The notes under the pieces: model-generated | Database searches by the model: none | Seen by the model: only the letters and a program-made list of their open reading frames with translations | Told to the model about the DNA's origin: nothing | Position numbers and translations under genes: made by a program | In this document: positions 36,941-48,349 of the stretch, in pieces | Layout of the letters: each line of letters opens with the position of its first letter | Numbering within the stretch: the first letter of the stretch is position 1 | Origin: Liquidambar formosana | Taxonomy: Eukaryota; Streptophyta; Magnoliopsida; Saxifragales; Altingiaceae | Length of the DNA: 64,000 bases | Assembly: GCA_039720395.1 (NCBI GenBank) | Contig: CM077823.1 | Span: forward strand, 38,918,536 to 38,982,535 | Direction: 5' to 3'

Positions 36941-37125
36941 TCAATACGCTGCCAGTCTTCCACCAGTTGGAAATACCCATTCGCACCTTCAGCCCCTACC
37001 AACCCCCTCCCCCCCCCCCCGGGGCGGGTCCCCGCGATTAGGGTTCTTGCACTCCCTCCTCCGCAGTCGTCGACTCGCCGCGCTCCGCCCTATGCCGTCT
37101 TCGTCCTCCGCCGTCAACAGGTAAC
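36940..37125 (+). pseudogene. GC-rich fragment resembling the 5' end of a gene
   Basis: In AT-rich surroundings this stretch is GC-rich. It has a leader-like CT-rich region, an ATG at 37092, nine codons (MPSSSSAVN) and a good donor (AACAG|GTAACT) followed by a (CT)n tract (about 37138-37167) in the would-be intron. I find no matching downstream exon before PAP4, so it may be a truncated or captured gene end. The parent gene is unknown. Confidence 0.3.
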
Positions 37126-37133
37126 TCTCATCA

Positions 37134-37169
<36 letters not shown>

Positions 37170-37199
37170 ATTTTTACATGTTGATTCGAGTGGTTTCTG

Positions 37200-38400
37200 T
37201 TTCGTTTTTTTTTTTCTGCCTAGCGATTGAACAACACATTGGGTCCAAAGCTGGTAACTCGTAATCACAGTAGAATTTCATTGATGGGGTGAGATGTGAA
37301 AGATTTAGAATGTGGGGTTGATGGGCCCCTAACAAGTCAATTGCTGCCAAGGTCTACGACGTGGTAGATGGGGGCAGCCAGTCACCCCTGAATCCATCCA
37401 TCAAAAGGAAATTACTTTTTGTGCCTAAACAGCGAATTTATTTCAATCCAAGGTAAATTTTTGTACTGTCACCCACCACACATTCTTCTTTTTTGATCCA
37501 ACACCCATACACATTCTATTTGTACTTCTTTCCCCAGTGTTTTGTTTTTTTAACCTTGGCAACTTTATTTTTTTTATTTTATTTACCTTGGCAACTTTAT
37601 ATGATATCAGTTTGTCATCAACATGTTCATGTGGATGCCTGAGTGAAGAAAATGACATTTTGCTCTAAATATTTTGTACCTTAACAATAATTTCCAATGG
37701 TTATGAAATTTTATTTAATTGGTTCCCTCATTGTGGAGTTTAAGGCTTGTACCTAAGGTTATGTATGATATACTGAATAAGTCGGATAGGACAAACATAT
37801 TATTTTTATGTGCTTTGTGTTACTTTCAAATGAAAAATATATTTCCATAGGATTGTTATATCCTTTATGTATGGAATATAATAAACCTATCAAGAGATAT
37901 GGTATATTTTTATCCTATGATGTTATCTCATTTAAAAATAACAATGTGAAAGAAAATTATTCAAGAGATTATCTTCCTCACTTCAAACAAAGTAACCAAA
38001 AACTTTTGTTTATCCAATGATCCTATCCTATCCAACCTTTTAATCCAGCATACCAAACATAGCTTAAGAGGGGCAAGGTATATTTTATTCTTACTTATCA
38101 AAAATTAAAAAAAAAATAAAATAAAGGGTATCTTTTTTATTTTTTTTTAATTTTTTTGCCATTGAAGGGAAAGATATATCTAAGCCACAATGGCAGTACC
38201 TTTTGCATTTCCCCTTTTCCCCTTTTTGAGTTATTTCCTCTTTAATACATTTCTTAGAGAGCATCAACCTCTTAAATGCATGTTTATTTTACTTTATTTT
38301 ATTTTATTTTTTCCCCTTTGGTTACAACATAAGAAATCAAAGATAACAACTTCTAATGCATGTAAAAATGAGCAAAACAAAAGAGCAGTAAAATGCCATC
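37200..38400. other. Spacer between the GC-rich fragment and PAP4
   Basis: No gene supported. Near 37340-37395 the words CTGCCAAGG, ACGTGGTAGATGGGGGCAGCCA faintly recall module copy E (43325-43445). The rest is AT-rich. Confidence 0.4.
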
Positions 38401-38404
38401 ATGA

Positions 38405-41362
38405 TCAAGCGCTTTTAGAATCATCAACTGGATCCCAGTATCTGTTGGAAAACCATAAGGAATCGGCTTCAACTGCGTATCCATCTTGATTACGGTGCCA
38501 ACTGTAGTATGCATGGGTTCGGTTCTTGATATCAAAAACAGCATGACCAAAACTGGCCTCGCGATAAGCTGAATACTTTGGCTGTGGTAGTGTCATGCTG
38601 CAACATGAAAGCACACATTTACTCATAACTATGCCTACGAATGGGAAGGAATTATATCAGAAGTTCTATAATATACTCTAAATCTTACTTGTTTGCTAAG
38701 CCTTCGATATTCCCCCCATCGCCAATGGTTATATAGACAGGAGCAGATAGGTCATTTACAGGAGTGCAAACGCCATTTACAATGTTGTATGCGATGTTTG
38801 ATACACGTTCCTGTAATAAATCAACATTAGTACTATAAAGATTGTGTCGGGAAAAAAAAATTGTAATTTGGAAGTTGGAATTTTATAATCTAGAGGAGTG
38901 ACACACTTACAGATCGTTCGTAGGCATGAACATGACCAGCAAACACGACATCAACTTTGTACTGTACAAACCATTGCTCATACATTACTCTCATGGACTC
39001 CCCTTCCTTATAGTGATAGTTGTTGCTATTATACCAAGGGGAATGCATAAGGACAATCAACCATGGTGTCTCATTCCTGTTAACCTTTGGAAACTCCGCT
39101 TCAAGCCATCTGTATTGAGGAGTATATTTACCTAAAACAATGATAGGTCAATAAAATGCGATCATGAATATATGAACAATAGATTGTCAATAGCACCTCT
39201 TAAAACAGATCTTGATTTGAGCTCCCCTCTTGTTTCATTCAAGTGAATAAAAATATGAAATATATGAATAATGCAGGCATCCTTACCATATGCTGAGTAG
39301 GAAGACAAGACAATGATGTATGCTGAAGCTCTCTTGATTGAATACCAAAAGGGAGCGGTGCTGTTTGATGCTCTAAATGGGACATGATACCGGTGAGTAT
39401 AAGGCTTAAAAGGTTTGGTTTCACCCTGCAACAAAAATAACCCTTCTTCTGTTATAAATTTTTTTATGCTTAGCAAAAGTATATAAGCAAAGAACATGAA
39501 TTAATTGTGGGTCAAAATTCATAAAGAAGAGAAAACGTAGGCAACATGTTTGGTTTATAGAATAAATTCAAGTTTTTTTGCCAGCCTATAGAAACATGGA
39601 TGCTTACAATTGATGGTTCAAAATCAAGCTCGTGATTTCCTGCAGTCCATATCCAAGGCTGATAAGCAGCACTTCTCTCAATAAATCTTCCCCATGTGTC
39701 CCACCTCACATTATCATGAAATGAATAGTTATCTGCATAAGAGAGGTCCCCAACAAACAACACTGTTTTCCCTTTCGTTGGGTTTAATTCATAATGGGTA
39801 AGAGTTTTATTCGAATCATAAGTTTGACCAAGATCCCCTGCAAACACAAATGCAATAACAGGGCCATTAGTTTCCATCTTAAGCATAGCTATTAGGACCA
39901 AAGGGGCACCAAATTTGTTTCTGGGCTTTTGGCTACATCCATTGAATTGAATGGGTGAAGAAAAGTTACCTATGAGACCAAAGGTATATGGAACATCCGG
40001 GCCAACTTCAGGAGGAGTTATAAACCAAAATTGCCTAGTAGTGTGACCCATACCAACCTCATAGTAATATTTGGTGTTGAACTGCATAAAGGGCAGATTG
40101 AATAGGGAAGAATTAGTCTTCAAAACTTGAATTACAGGAATCATACAGTTAGTAAGCCTTCCCTAATTCCCTATTAGTTCCATAGATAGAAGATATAGAG
40201 TGTGCATTTAGATCAGATCACAAAAGGGAAATTGAGAATGGATCAATGCCCATGAAACAACTTGGGATGACGGCAATCATCACAAATGAGGATGAGAATT
40301 TAAATAGTGACATTCCATGAATTTCTAAAAAATTGATCTATAATATCAATTACAGTAATGACTACAACTTTTTAAAATAGTCTAATTGATGGTGATTAAT
40401 TAATTTGCACCTTCAATACTATGTGAAATACACTAAAATTGTTTAATTTTCGTCTGGACGCCTAAATGGGTTCTTGATTGATATACATAAAATCCAAACT
40501 TAAAGCTCTTGATGGTGCAATGATCAGCAAAGTCAACGAGGCTTGTGACCTCATTACAAAGTACGCATATTACTATAATCATACATAAAAGCAACAAAAT
40601 ATGCATGTAAAACAGATCACAAACAGGGGATTTGTGCTTGTAGCAATCCAAATGAAACAATTTGATTATGGCCCCCCAAAAAAAAAAAAAAGAAAAAAAC
40701 GAAAAAAAAAAAAGGGGGATATTTCACCTTCAAATTCTTGATGGTGCAGTGATGAATGTACCCAGAAGTATAATTGTAGTACTTATAGGTAACAACAATG
40801 CCCTCTGCCGACTTCTTCTGCTTGCTATTTTCACTCCAATAGAGCACTGCATTCGAACCTGGTTCATCCATAGTGACCCATGACACAATCACTCCCTTCC
40901 CCACATGATCTCCTTGTGTTATATGAACCTTAATACATACCACCCACAAATCACAAAGTTATAACAATTAAAAATGCATGAATTGAAACCACACCCATTA
41001 AAATTATTTAGAACAAAAGCAGCATATTATATAATTCAAAAAGAGGAAAAATTGCATTTTTTTTTGCCCCCCTTTTTGGGGTGGTAATCAATGAACCCAT
41101 CAAAGGACTATAGAAAAAAAAAACCAAGCATAAGAAGAAGAAATAAAAGACCCACCTGTTGAGGCGCATTATAGCCTGGAGGGATACTAAAGACATCACT
41201 GTTAAGAGGCATATCAACAGATTTCTCCAGCACCCTCACAAAAGCACTGGTGATTCCTCCATTACACAACACTGCTGCATTCAATAGTAAACCCAGAACA
41301 ACAACAAGAACCATACCAGCTGAAGAAGAAGAAGAAGAAGAAGAAAGACCCAGAACACCCAT
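38405..41362 (-). CDS. PAP: PAP4: purple acid phosphatase, PAP10/PAP12 type (474 aa)
   Basis: Exons are 41362-41156, 40928-40728, 40081-39970, 39837-39608, 39425-39287, 39131-38911, 38810-38689 and 38597-38405 (1425 nt). Ligands are D175 (GDLGQ), D204 and Y207 (GDLSYAD), N241 (GNHE), H326 (VLMHSPW), H363 and H365 (GHVH). It differs from its sisters at [20 protein letters not shown], a YKEGES motif where the others have YMEGE, and a shorter C-terminus ending DDSKSA. A Ser run and a hydrophobic segment form the likely signal peptide. I chose the MGVLGL start by alignment with PAP1 and PAP2; an in-frame upstream ATG at 41410 exists. It is the most upstream gene of the array in transcription order. 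No lesion was found. Confidence 0.94.
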
Positions 41363-41450
41363 GTTGTGTCCTAGGCACACCCCCCCAACACCAATCTTGA
41401 AATTACACACACATCACCTTCTTCAGCACTCTCTTTCTCATATATGTATG

Positions 41451-41456
41451 TATATA
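41451..41456 (-). promoter_or_regulatory. Possible TATA element of PAP4
   Basis: TATATA in ATTTTATATACATAC on the minus strand, about 90 bp before the ATG. The context differs from that in PAP1 to PAP3. Confidence 0.35.
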
Positions 41457-41484
41457 AAATATGATATGGAATGTAAGATGCGGG

Positions 41485-41492
41485 GAATATTC
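41485..41492 (-). promoter_or_regulatory. P1BS-like site upstream of PAP4
   Basis: GAATATTC about 125 bp before the ATG. It is kept although most of the surrounding promoter has diverged from the sister genes. Confidence 0.6.
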
Positions 41493-41499
41493 AAAATAT

Positions 41500-42560
41500 A
41501 TACGCAAATACACAGGTGAAGTGTCAACGGTTTGAATGCTATGGGGAATTGGGGATTGGGTTTGCTTGTTTCGGACCAGTTGCAAGGGAAAACCATGGAA
41601 AAATGAATATTTGGGAATATCTGGGGAGGGGGAAAATGATAATAAATTAAGTTGACTTGGAAACTACGGGGGCGTTGGATGGGAAGAAAAGTCCAAAAGC
41701 GCATAGTTTGACTCCAAGACAAGGGAATTCGGATAAAATTAGGCATTGGTGGGAATGGTTGGGTTTAGTTATGGTGTGGTGTGGTACAATGCATGTTGGT
41801 TAACATGCAACTTCATTAGAGCATCTCGAGTGGCAACGCTGTATTTGGTAAGTGCCAATGAGATATTTGATATTATTCTAGTGTCGGAAATACTATATTT
41901 GACTCATTTTATTTATCCATATATGATAATTTATGCACTAATGTAACAAGATGTGTGAATTACGGTATTATTGTATAAATTATAATATGGATGAATAAGA
42001 TAGGTAAATGAATGTTTACCTAAGCTATTGTTGACCCTACAAACAACTTTTTTATTATTATTATTTTTTTTTTGGGGGCCAATAGGGATAATAAGATATT
42101 TACCCTGATGAATCCCCTTAAAACACTAATAATGTTATCATCTGAGTAGTATCATTTAACACTTGGGATAAATTTTACTCATAGTTGACCACAGAAGAAG
42201 GTGGGTTGTCAAATTCGAAAGCTTCCGCTTCTTAAGATTTAAGTCTCAAAAATCATTGATCAATTTCTTGAAATTTAAAATTTCATATAAATGCTGTAGG
42301 AGTATGCGTTTTTATTTTTTATTTTACTCCATGCTATATATGTCATTGGAGTAAAATAACATGTCCTTAGAAATGTTCTAATATCAGCATATGAGATAAG
42401 AATAGACCAAAACTAAAGAGAGAAGCTCAGCAGATTCCAATCACTCATAACATCCTTCAATCATGCAATTCCCATTTTTTTTTTTTTTTTCTTTTTAATC
42501 CCTTTTTTTTATTCACGGAAATGTCACTTTCACTCTCCTTTGTCGAGGACAAGGAATGAA
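41500..42560. other. PAP4 upstream spacer
   Basis: No gene. From about 42440 it shares blocks with the PAP1 and PAP2 spacers (CATCCTTCAATCATGCA, then TTAATCCCTTTTT and a CACTTTCACTCTCCTT-like block). Confidence 0.5.
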
Positions 42561-42569
42561 AAAAATATG

Positions 42570-42790
42570 AAGTATACAAAGGGAGTTAGTATACTTGGTA
42601 ACAGGAGAGCCTTTTTATTCTATCAATCTGAATTCAATTTTTTTGGGGAGCACTCCAAGAATTAATTCTTGAATGCACTAAGTCGATGTGGAGAATGTGC
42701 TCTTAAGATCACCTGGAGAGGGATTTAGTCGAAGTGTGCACAAGCTGACTTGAACACCTTGACCATCAAACCAAAAAAAAAAAAAAAAAC
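42570..42790 (+). repeat. SINE-like retroposon, copy 1
   Basis: About 200 bp ends in CACCTTGACCATCAAACC followed by a 17-base A tail. Copy 2 at 43070-43258 shares ATTCTATCAA, GAATGCACYAAGTCGATGT, GCTCTTAARATCACC and CACCTTGACCRTCAAACC. An A tail, size and scattered copies suggest a SINE. A tRNA-derived promoter is not clear. Confidence 0.5.
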
Positions 42791-43069
42791 AGAAAAAAAT
42801 ATAAAGTATGTGAGGGCATATTCATCTCTAAATATAATTCATATGTCATGTATACCTATTGTGTCTAAAGAAACATATACTTCCCATACACAATGCAATA
42901 ATGCATAGTAAAAACTCACCATTTATACAATTCCCAAGAGTACCAAACTTAAGAGATTACAAGTGCAAAAATCCCATTTCACGTTGGATGGAAGAATTGC
43001 ACATCTAAAAAATTAATCTGAGGTGTAATCTCCTATTAAATATATATCATTTTTATTAAATATATATCA

Positions 43070-43258
43070 TTGGAAAGCTTCTCTATTCTATCAACCTGGA
43101 CTTGATTCCTTTGAAGAGCATTTCAGGAATTAATTTCTGAATGCACCAAGTCGATGTAGGAGAGTACGCTCTTAAAATCACCCGGAGAGAATTTAATTGA
43201 AATGCACGCAAGCTGATCCGGACACCTTGACCGTCAAACCCAAAAACAAAAAAAAATT
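43070..43258 (+). repeat. SINE-like retroposon, copy 2
   Basis: Partner of copy 1, ending in an A-rich tail and followed by a short (TA)n. Confidence 0.5.
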
Positions 43259-43309
43259 TATATATATATATTACAGGCTGCCATCTTTCCATCATAATCA
43301 CATTAAAGT

Positions 43310-43450
43310 ATCTTGGTTATGAGTTATGACCCCCATGGCGTGGTAGAGGGGGCAGTGGACCGCTGGACCCAATGAGGAAGACCGAAGACTTTAGGCCCGT
43401 ATCTCTTTACTGCTGATCAAATGGCCCCTCGGGGGTTCATGGATTGGAAT
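43310..43450. repeat. Intergenic module core, copy E (diverged)
   Basis: Follows TCACATTAAAGTATCTT as copies A and C do. It has GGCGTGGTAGAGGGGGCAGTGGAC (core at 43351-43360), GCTGATCAAATGG and TTCATGGATTGG. Confidence 0.5.
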
Positions 43451-43459
43451 GTGCGTGAT

Positions 43460-44626
43460 TTCTCTCTCTTTATTTTATTGTTTTTTGTTTAATTTTGGTA
43501 TCAAAATTATGTTTCTAGAGAATGGCGCATGTACCTCCGGCTATATGGAATGATTTATTATTATTATTATTTTTTTTATTATTTTTTATTTTTTATTTTT
43601 TCAACATTGCACCTACCTATAGAAGCATTTCTAATGGGTTTCTCTCAAACCCTTTTTTTTCCCCATATTTTGAAGAGAGAAAAAAAAATATTTTTAAAAA
43701 TAAAATAATAGTTTCAATGTGACACAAATTAACATGACATACCACATAAGCTATAATTTTTTATTTTTTATTTTTAAAATTGATTCATGTTACCTACCAT
43801 GTAGGTTGCCAAGTCAAATGGGAACCTGTTGATAGATACGAATGATAGGTCCTAATGTCCTATGGTATTACTCTTTTAAAATAGGGGAGCTCCCTATTTA
43901 AGTGAAGACTCCATTAGAGCTTCATATTTTATTTGCTATTTAATCCAATTATTAGATTTTAAATATAAACTCTTTTTTCTTTGGTATTAAATTCACTTCT
44001 TTTTTCTTTGGTATTAAATTCACTTCACTCCAAAATTCCAAATTCTTCTTACGGGTGATGCTTATCCTTCTGAATGACCCTACTCTAGGAATTCTTGGAT
44101 TTGCCTGTGATTACAACTCGATTAGTTTTGTCCTGAATTATAAATATCTTTAGAAAATTAATACTCTGCAATTATATTAAAATAAAAACTAACGATAAAT
44201 CAAAGTACGATCGCCAAAAGCAACATTTTATGAATGCAAGAAATTCATATAACAAATGGAATGATCATATCCTCACATATTGGACCACTTTGATCAATAC
44301 TAAGGTGGTGTGGATTTGGGTTTCATAAATCCCTCCAATGAGTGCCCTGAATTCGGCAATTAGGATTGGAAAACCTAATTAATAATTGGCCTAGATTCAA
44401 CAGATGCAAATAAATAAGATCGTTCCTGGACTATCTGATCGCCCCACATGAGATGGCGATCGACTGAGAGAAAGATAAAAAGGTCTAAAAAGAAGGCCCA
44501 CGAGATTTCAATCACTCATATCATCCTTTAATCATGCAACTCCCTTTTTTAATCACTTTTTAATGCATGGAAATTGCCACTTCCACTCTCCTTCAAAGAG
44601 ATTGGTGAACACTCGTTACTGTCCTA

Positions 44627-44657
<31 letters not shown>

Positions 44658-44808
44658 TTTTTTTTTTTTTATTTTGCTAATAAGATATTGAGAGTTTTGG
44701 TGACTAATTTTCTAAAAGACGGGTAATGCCCAAACCTTCCACATTAATTAATGTTTTAAGATAAACTTGGGCAAGGGTGAAGCTACATGGGCGAATTTTT
44801 TTTTTTTT
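43460..44808. other. AT-rich spacer with module flank sequences
   Basis: No gene. Around 44440-44600 it repeats the block seen upstream of PAP1, PAP2 and module E (CCCCACATGAGATGG, CATATCATCCTTTAATCATGC, CACTTCCACTCTCCTT). This flank probably belongs to module copy F, now separated from it by two Mutator-type insertions. An (AT)n tract lies at about 44628-44652. Confidence 0.5.
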
Positions 44809-45396
44809 GGGAAATATCCAAAACCTCTCTCAAATATAAAATTATATCTAAAAATTTCATTAAATATTTTTCCTATCCATCTAATTCAAATAAAAAAGAA
44901 TTATATCCATTAACTCCAATTAATTAAATTTTTGTTTACTGCGATTAAAAGAAAAGACTGATCTGACTAAAATGTCATTTTTTCACAATAATATGTTTAA
45001 TGATAAAAATACATATTCAAGTGAATTTTCTCTTTTGCCACCTCTTTCCCAAACTTACATACCTGCTCTTCCACTCTCTCTTTTTTTTCTCCCTTCTCCC
45101 CAATGTGTACATTAGAGAAGAATTAATTAATGACAATTAATTTTTTTCTAATTATATTAAAAATGATAAAAGTATAAATTCAGTTAAATATGCAATTTTT
45201 TCATTAAACATATTAATATTAAATAAGGGTATTTTAGTCAGATCACTCTTTTCTTTTAATAACAATAAACAAAAAATTAACTAATTGGAGTTAATTGATA
45301 TGATTCTTTTTTATTTGGATTAGATGGATAGGAAAAATATTTAATGGAGTTTTTGGATATTAATTTATTTTTTAGGGAGTTTTTGGATATTTCCCC
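44809..45396. mobile_element. Mutator-type MITE with arms of about 170 bp
   Basis: The left arm starts GGGAAATATCCAAAAC; the right arm ends GGATATTTCCCC. The arms match far inward (ATTTTTCCTATCCATCTAAT, AACTCCAATTA, AAAAGAAAAGA, TGATCTGACTAAAAT). The right flank AATTTTTTT and the left flank AATTTTTTT plus extra T fit a 9-bp duplication with T-run expansion. No coding capacity. Confidence 0.72.
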
Positions 45397-45454
45397 AATT
45401 TTTTTAACTACTTAATACTTCATTTTTTGTTGTTGAAATTCTAGATTTTTTTAA

Positions 45455-47032
45455 GGGTAAAATGCAAAAAACCCCCTCCTATTATTACCCATTTTGCAAG
45501 ATACCCCCTTCTATTAAAAAACCCATCAAAAAACCCCTCATATTGTGCAGGGTTGACAAAAACCCCCTTCCATCCGGATGCCGTTAGGGAAAATAACGGA
45601 AATTGATCACGTGACTGGCACGTGATATGATTAGCATCATTTTATGACTAAAATACCCCTTGACTAAAGCACAAGAGTTGACCTAATCTAAGTTCACCCT
45701 CTCTCTTCCTCTCCTCCCTCACGTGCCTCTCACCTGATAGTGCTCTGTCCCTATCGCCGCTCCTGTTACCGGTGGCTACCGCCGCCGTTGCGCTTCCACC
45801 TGAGAAAAGGAATGAAGATGGGGAAATGGCAAACCCCGCGTTGACTGCGTCATGGAAGAAGCCATAAACCACCGTTAATTTGCTCACCACTCCCACCATA
45901 GATGCTGATCTGCTCTTCCCCAAGATGGCGTCATAGAAGAAGCCATGGCACACCATTTTTTCCGGCGATGAAGCAAAATTTTTTTGCAGATCTGAATTTG
46001 GGTGTGCCTTACAGTGAGGTGGTGGTGCTGAGGGGTCTGCGGCGAAATAGAGGAGGAAGCAGCCTTCTTCACAATCCTAACCTTCTTCTTCACCACAGTT
46101 TTGCGCGGTGGCACCACCGCAATTTCCACACCAATCCCTCCGGTACCATCAACCACTTTGTCTCCACTATCTTTCTCAACGTCTTCAAAGCACAGAGCCC
46201 CCAATGGGGGCGGTTTCAGGTAGCGGCGGGGAAACCCCGCTTTTCTCAACGTTTTCAAGCACGGCACCACTTCCTTCAGTACCTCCAACCGTCGTTTCTT
46301 GACTAGGTTCCTCAATAGTGGGCACAGACGCTTCAACAATGGTGGTTTCCGGTGGAGGTGCCGCCGTCTCACCTAAGGTTCCGTCAGTAGCCGCCGGCGC
46401 TGCGATTTCCGCATCAATTGTAGGGGCAATTCCGGGAACCCTTTCCGATGAGGGTTCGGGCGCAGGGATCTTTAATTCTGGGGAATTTGTGGGTAAAGAT
46501 TCAGAGGGATCTCTAGCAGCGAGAGATTTGGAGGTAGATTTTCTGGCGGTGGTTCTAGTGGCGCGTTTGGCCGGAGCACCGGCGGTTTTCCTTGGTGGCA
46601 TCGGGTTTTTTTTTAGGGTTCTTTGACTACATATTCATGCTGGATTGGTATTCATCTTCATCTCTATCCATAGTTCTCCATTTTTCTCTCTTTCCCGGAC
46701 TGGTATGCCGGAGAAATGGTACGCCGGAGAAATGGAATGCCGTCCATCTTCATCTCCGTTCATGGTTCTCTTCTTTTTTATTTTTTATTTTTATTTCTTA
46801 TATAAACGACACCGTTTCATAAGAATATTAATTTTTATCAACTGAAAATCAACTATTTTATTTACAAAAAAAAAAAAAAAAAAAAAAATACAAGGGCAGA
46901 ATGGACTTTGCAAGTTTCCGTTAACGGTGTACCCCCTGGAACAATATGGGGGGTTTTTTGATGGGTTTTTTAATAGAAGGGGGTATCTTGCAAAATGGGT
47001 AATAATAGGAGGGGGTTTTTTGCATTTTACCC
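45455..47032 (-). mobile_element. Pack-MULE-like element carrying a GC-rich gene fragment
   Basis: Terminal inverted repeats start GGGTAAAATGCAAAAAACCC and match over about 80 bp almost perfectly before diverging. The 9-mer TTTTTTTAA flanks both ends (45446-45454 and 47033-47041). The 1.3-kb interior is GC-rich and coding-like on the minus strand, unlike the AT-rich surroundings, and has no transposase. This combination defines a Pack-MULE-type element. The near-identical arms suggest a recent insertion. Confidence 0.85.
45884..46601 (-). pseudogene. Captured coding fragment in the Pack-MULE-like element
   Basis: An ATG at 46601 opens 138 codons beginning MPPRKTAGAPAKRATRTTARKS, a basic start followed by a Pro/Glu/Thr-rich acidic region. 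The frame stops at 46185. Overlapping codons in another frame (46372 to 45884) continue with VVPPRKTVVKKKVRIVKKA, a Lys/Val-rich stretch that reads like part of the same protein. A frameshift or lost intron therefore probably lies near 46200-46260. The parent protein is unknown; a basic-acidic-basic N-terminus is common in plant nuclear RNA- or DNA-binding proteins. Two short words (AAGAAGCCAT...CACC) repeat near 45850 and 45930. Confidence 0.4.
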
Positions 47033-47339
47033 TTTTTTTAACCATCATTATTTTTTCTTTCCCATCCCTCTCATTTTGTCAATAGATTATCGAGTATAAA
47101 CTTTTGCAATTTTTTTTTTACTTCAAAATAAAAAGAAAGAAAAAATTTGAAAATAAAAAATCGCATAAGATAAAATAAGAACAATCAATTAAAGTTTACC
47201 TCCCTCGAACTAAATTCTTAAAATAAGAAAAGGGAGATAAAGTAAAAAGGGCATAGAAAGTGTGTTGAACGCGCACTAAATGAAGGTAGAGTCATAGATG
47301 TCATGTGCTGCCATCTTTATAAAATAATCGTACCAAAAA

Positions 47340-47475
47340 AAGTGTCCTTCATTGGTGTGAAAGAGGAGCACCGGCAATGGACTAGAATACTCGTGGCCCT
47401 CGTTGGCACGACCAAAGACTTTATACCATTATTAGTGAACAAGTGGTCCCACATTCATGAATGTGGGGTGTTTGT
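47340..47475. repeat. Intergenic module core, copy F
   Basis: Has GGTGTGAAAGAGGAGCACCGGC, CGGCAATGGACTAGAATACTCGT (core 47373-47386), ACCATTATTAGTGAACAAGTGG and CCCACATTCATGA. It matches copies A and C well. Confidence 0.65.
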
Positions 47476-47582
47476 AATTTTCCCTATTTTTTTCCTTTTT
47501 TTTTTTTTTTTTTTTTCCTTTTCCCTTTTTCCACCTTTGGGTTTCTTTTTCTCTTTATCGACATTTCCTGAAGAGAATCTTC

Positions 47583-47760
47583 AGTTATCCGAAGAAAATT
47601 TGGATGAGACCATCTCATCATCGTGGCTGTGAGGCCAATTATTTATAACCATAGATCATTATATTGTAGGATCCAAAATAGAGTAATCCATGGTTGTGAG
47701 TGGTTAGTTTCACAACCACAGTGATGAGACGATTTCATCTAAATTCTTATCCCGTTATCT
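47583..47760. mobile_element. Fold-back MITE candidate
   Basis: The left arm GTTATCCGAAGAAAATTTGG, then GAGACCATCTCATCA, pairs with the right arm, whose reverse complement reads ATAACGGGATAAGAATTTAG then GAAATCGTCTCATCA. The arms are imperfect, about 60 bp each. No target duplication was seen. Confidence 0.5.
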
Positions 47761-48349
47761 ACACGTTTTGGTGTAGATAACATAAGAAAATTGAAATGCA
47801 TATATGATGAAATAAGAGGAGGTGTATTTGTAATGTGTGCTAGTCAACGCAATTTTTTTTTTTTCTTTTTCTTGGTGGGGTGGGGTGGCGCGGAGTGGGG
47901 ACTTAAATTTCCTTCCCTTTTCTCAACAACCACAACAACCAAGCAGAAAATTTTCAATGACCCTGCTTGCAGTTGGATTCATTTTTGGCAGTAGTCACAA
48001 CAACAACTGCATCAAATATGGTTTTTGTTTTTTGTTGTCGTGATTTTTAGATGTATTGTCACATCAACAAATGTATTTTTTTATTTTTTATTTTCATATT
48101 TAGAGTTTCTAAAATGTATGCTACATCGGTAATCACATTATTTAAAAAAAAAAAAAAAAAAACACTATAGATGAATAGCATTTTTCTTTGGGGGAGTTAA
48201 AGATGGTATAACCTTTGCCCATCACTTGGACCCTCTAAAAGAGTGGCAACGTACAATGGGAATGACTCCATGGCCCAAGAGTCTATGGACATTTGACCCA
48301 TGAACAAAACCCAGTACCTGGTGCAAGAGCCCAGTTACATGCTGATCTA

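Noticed and set aside
45902..46306. 134-codon plus-strand frame in the Pack-MULE-like element
   Set aside because: Opposite strand of a GC-rich region. The minus frame starts with a natural basic N-terminus and has better codon character.
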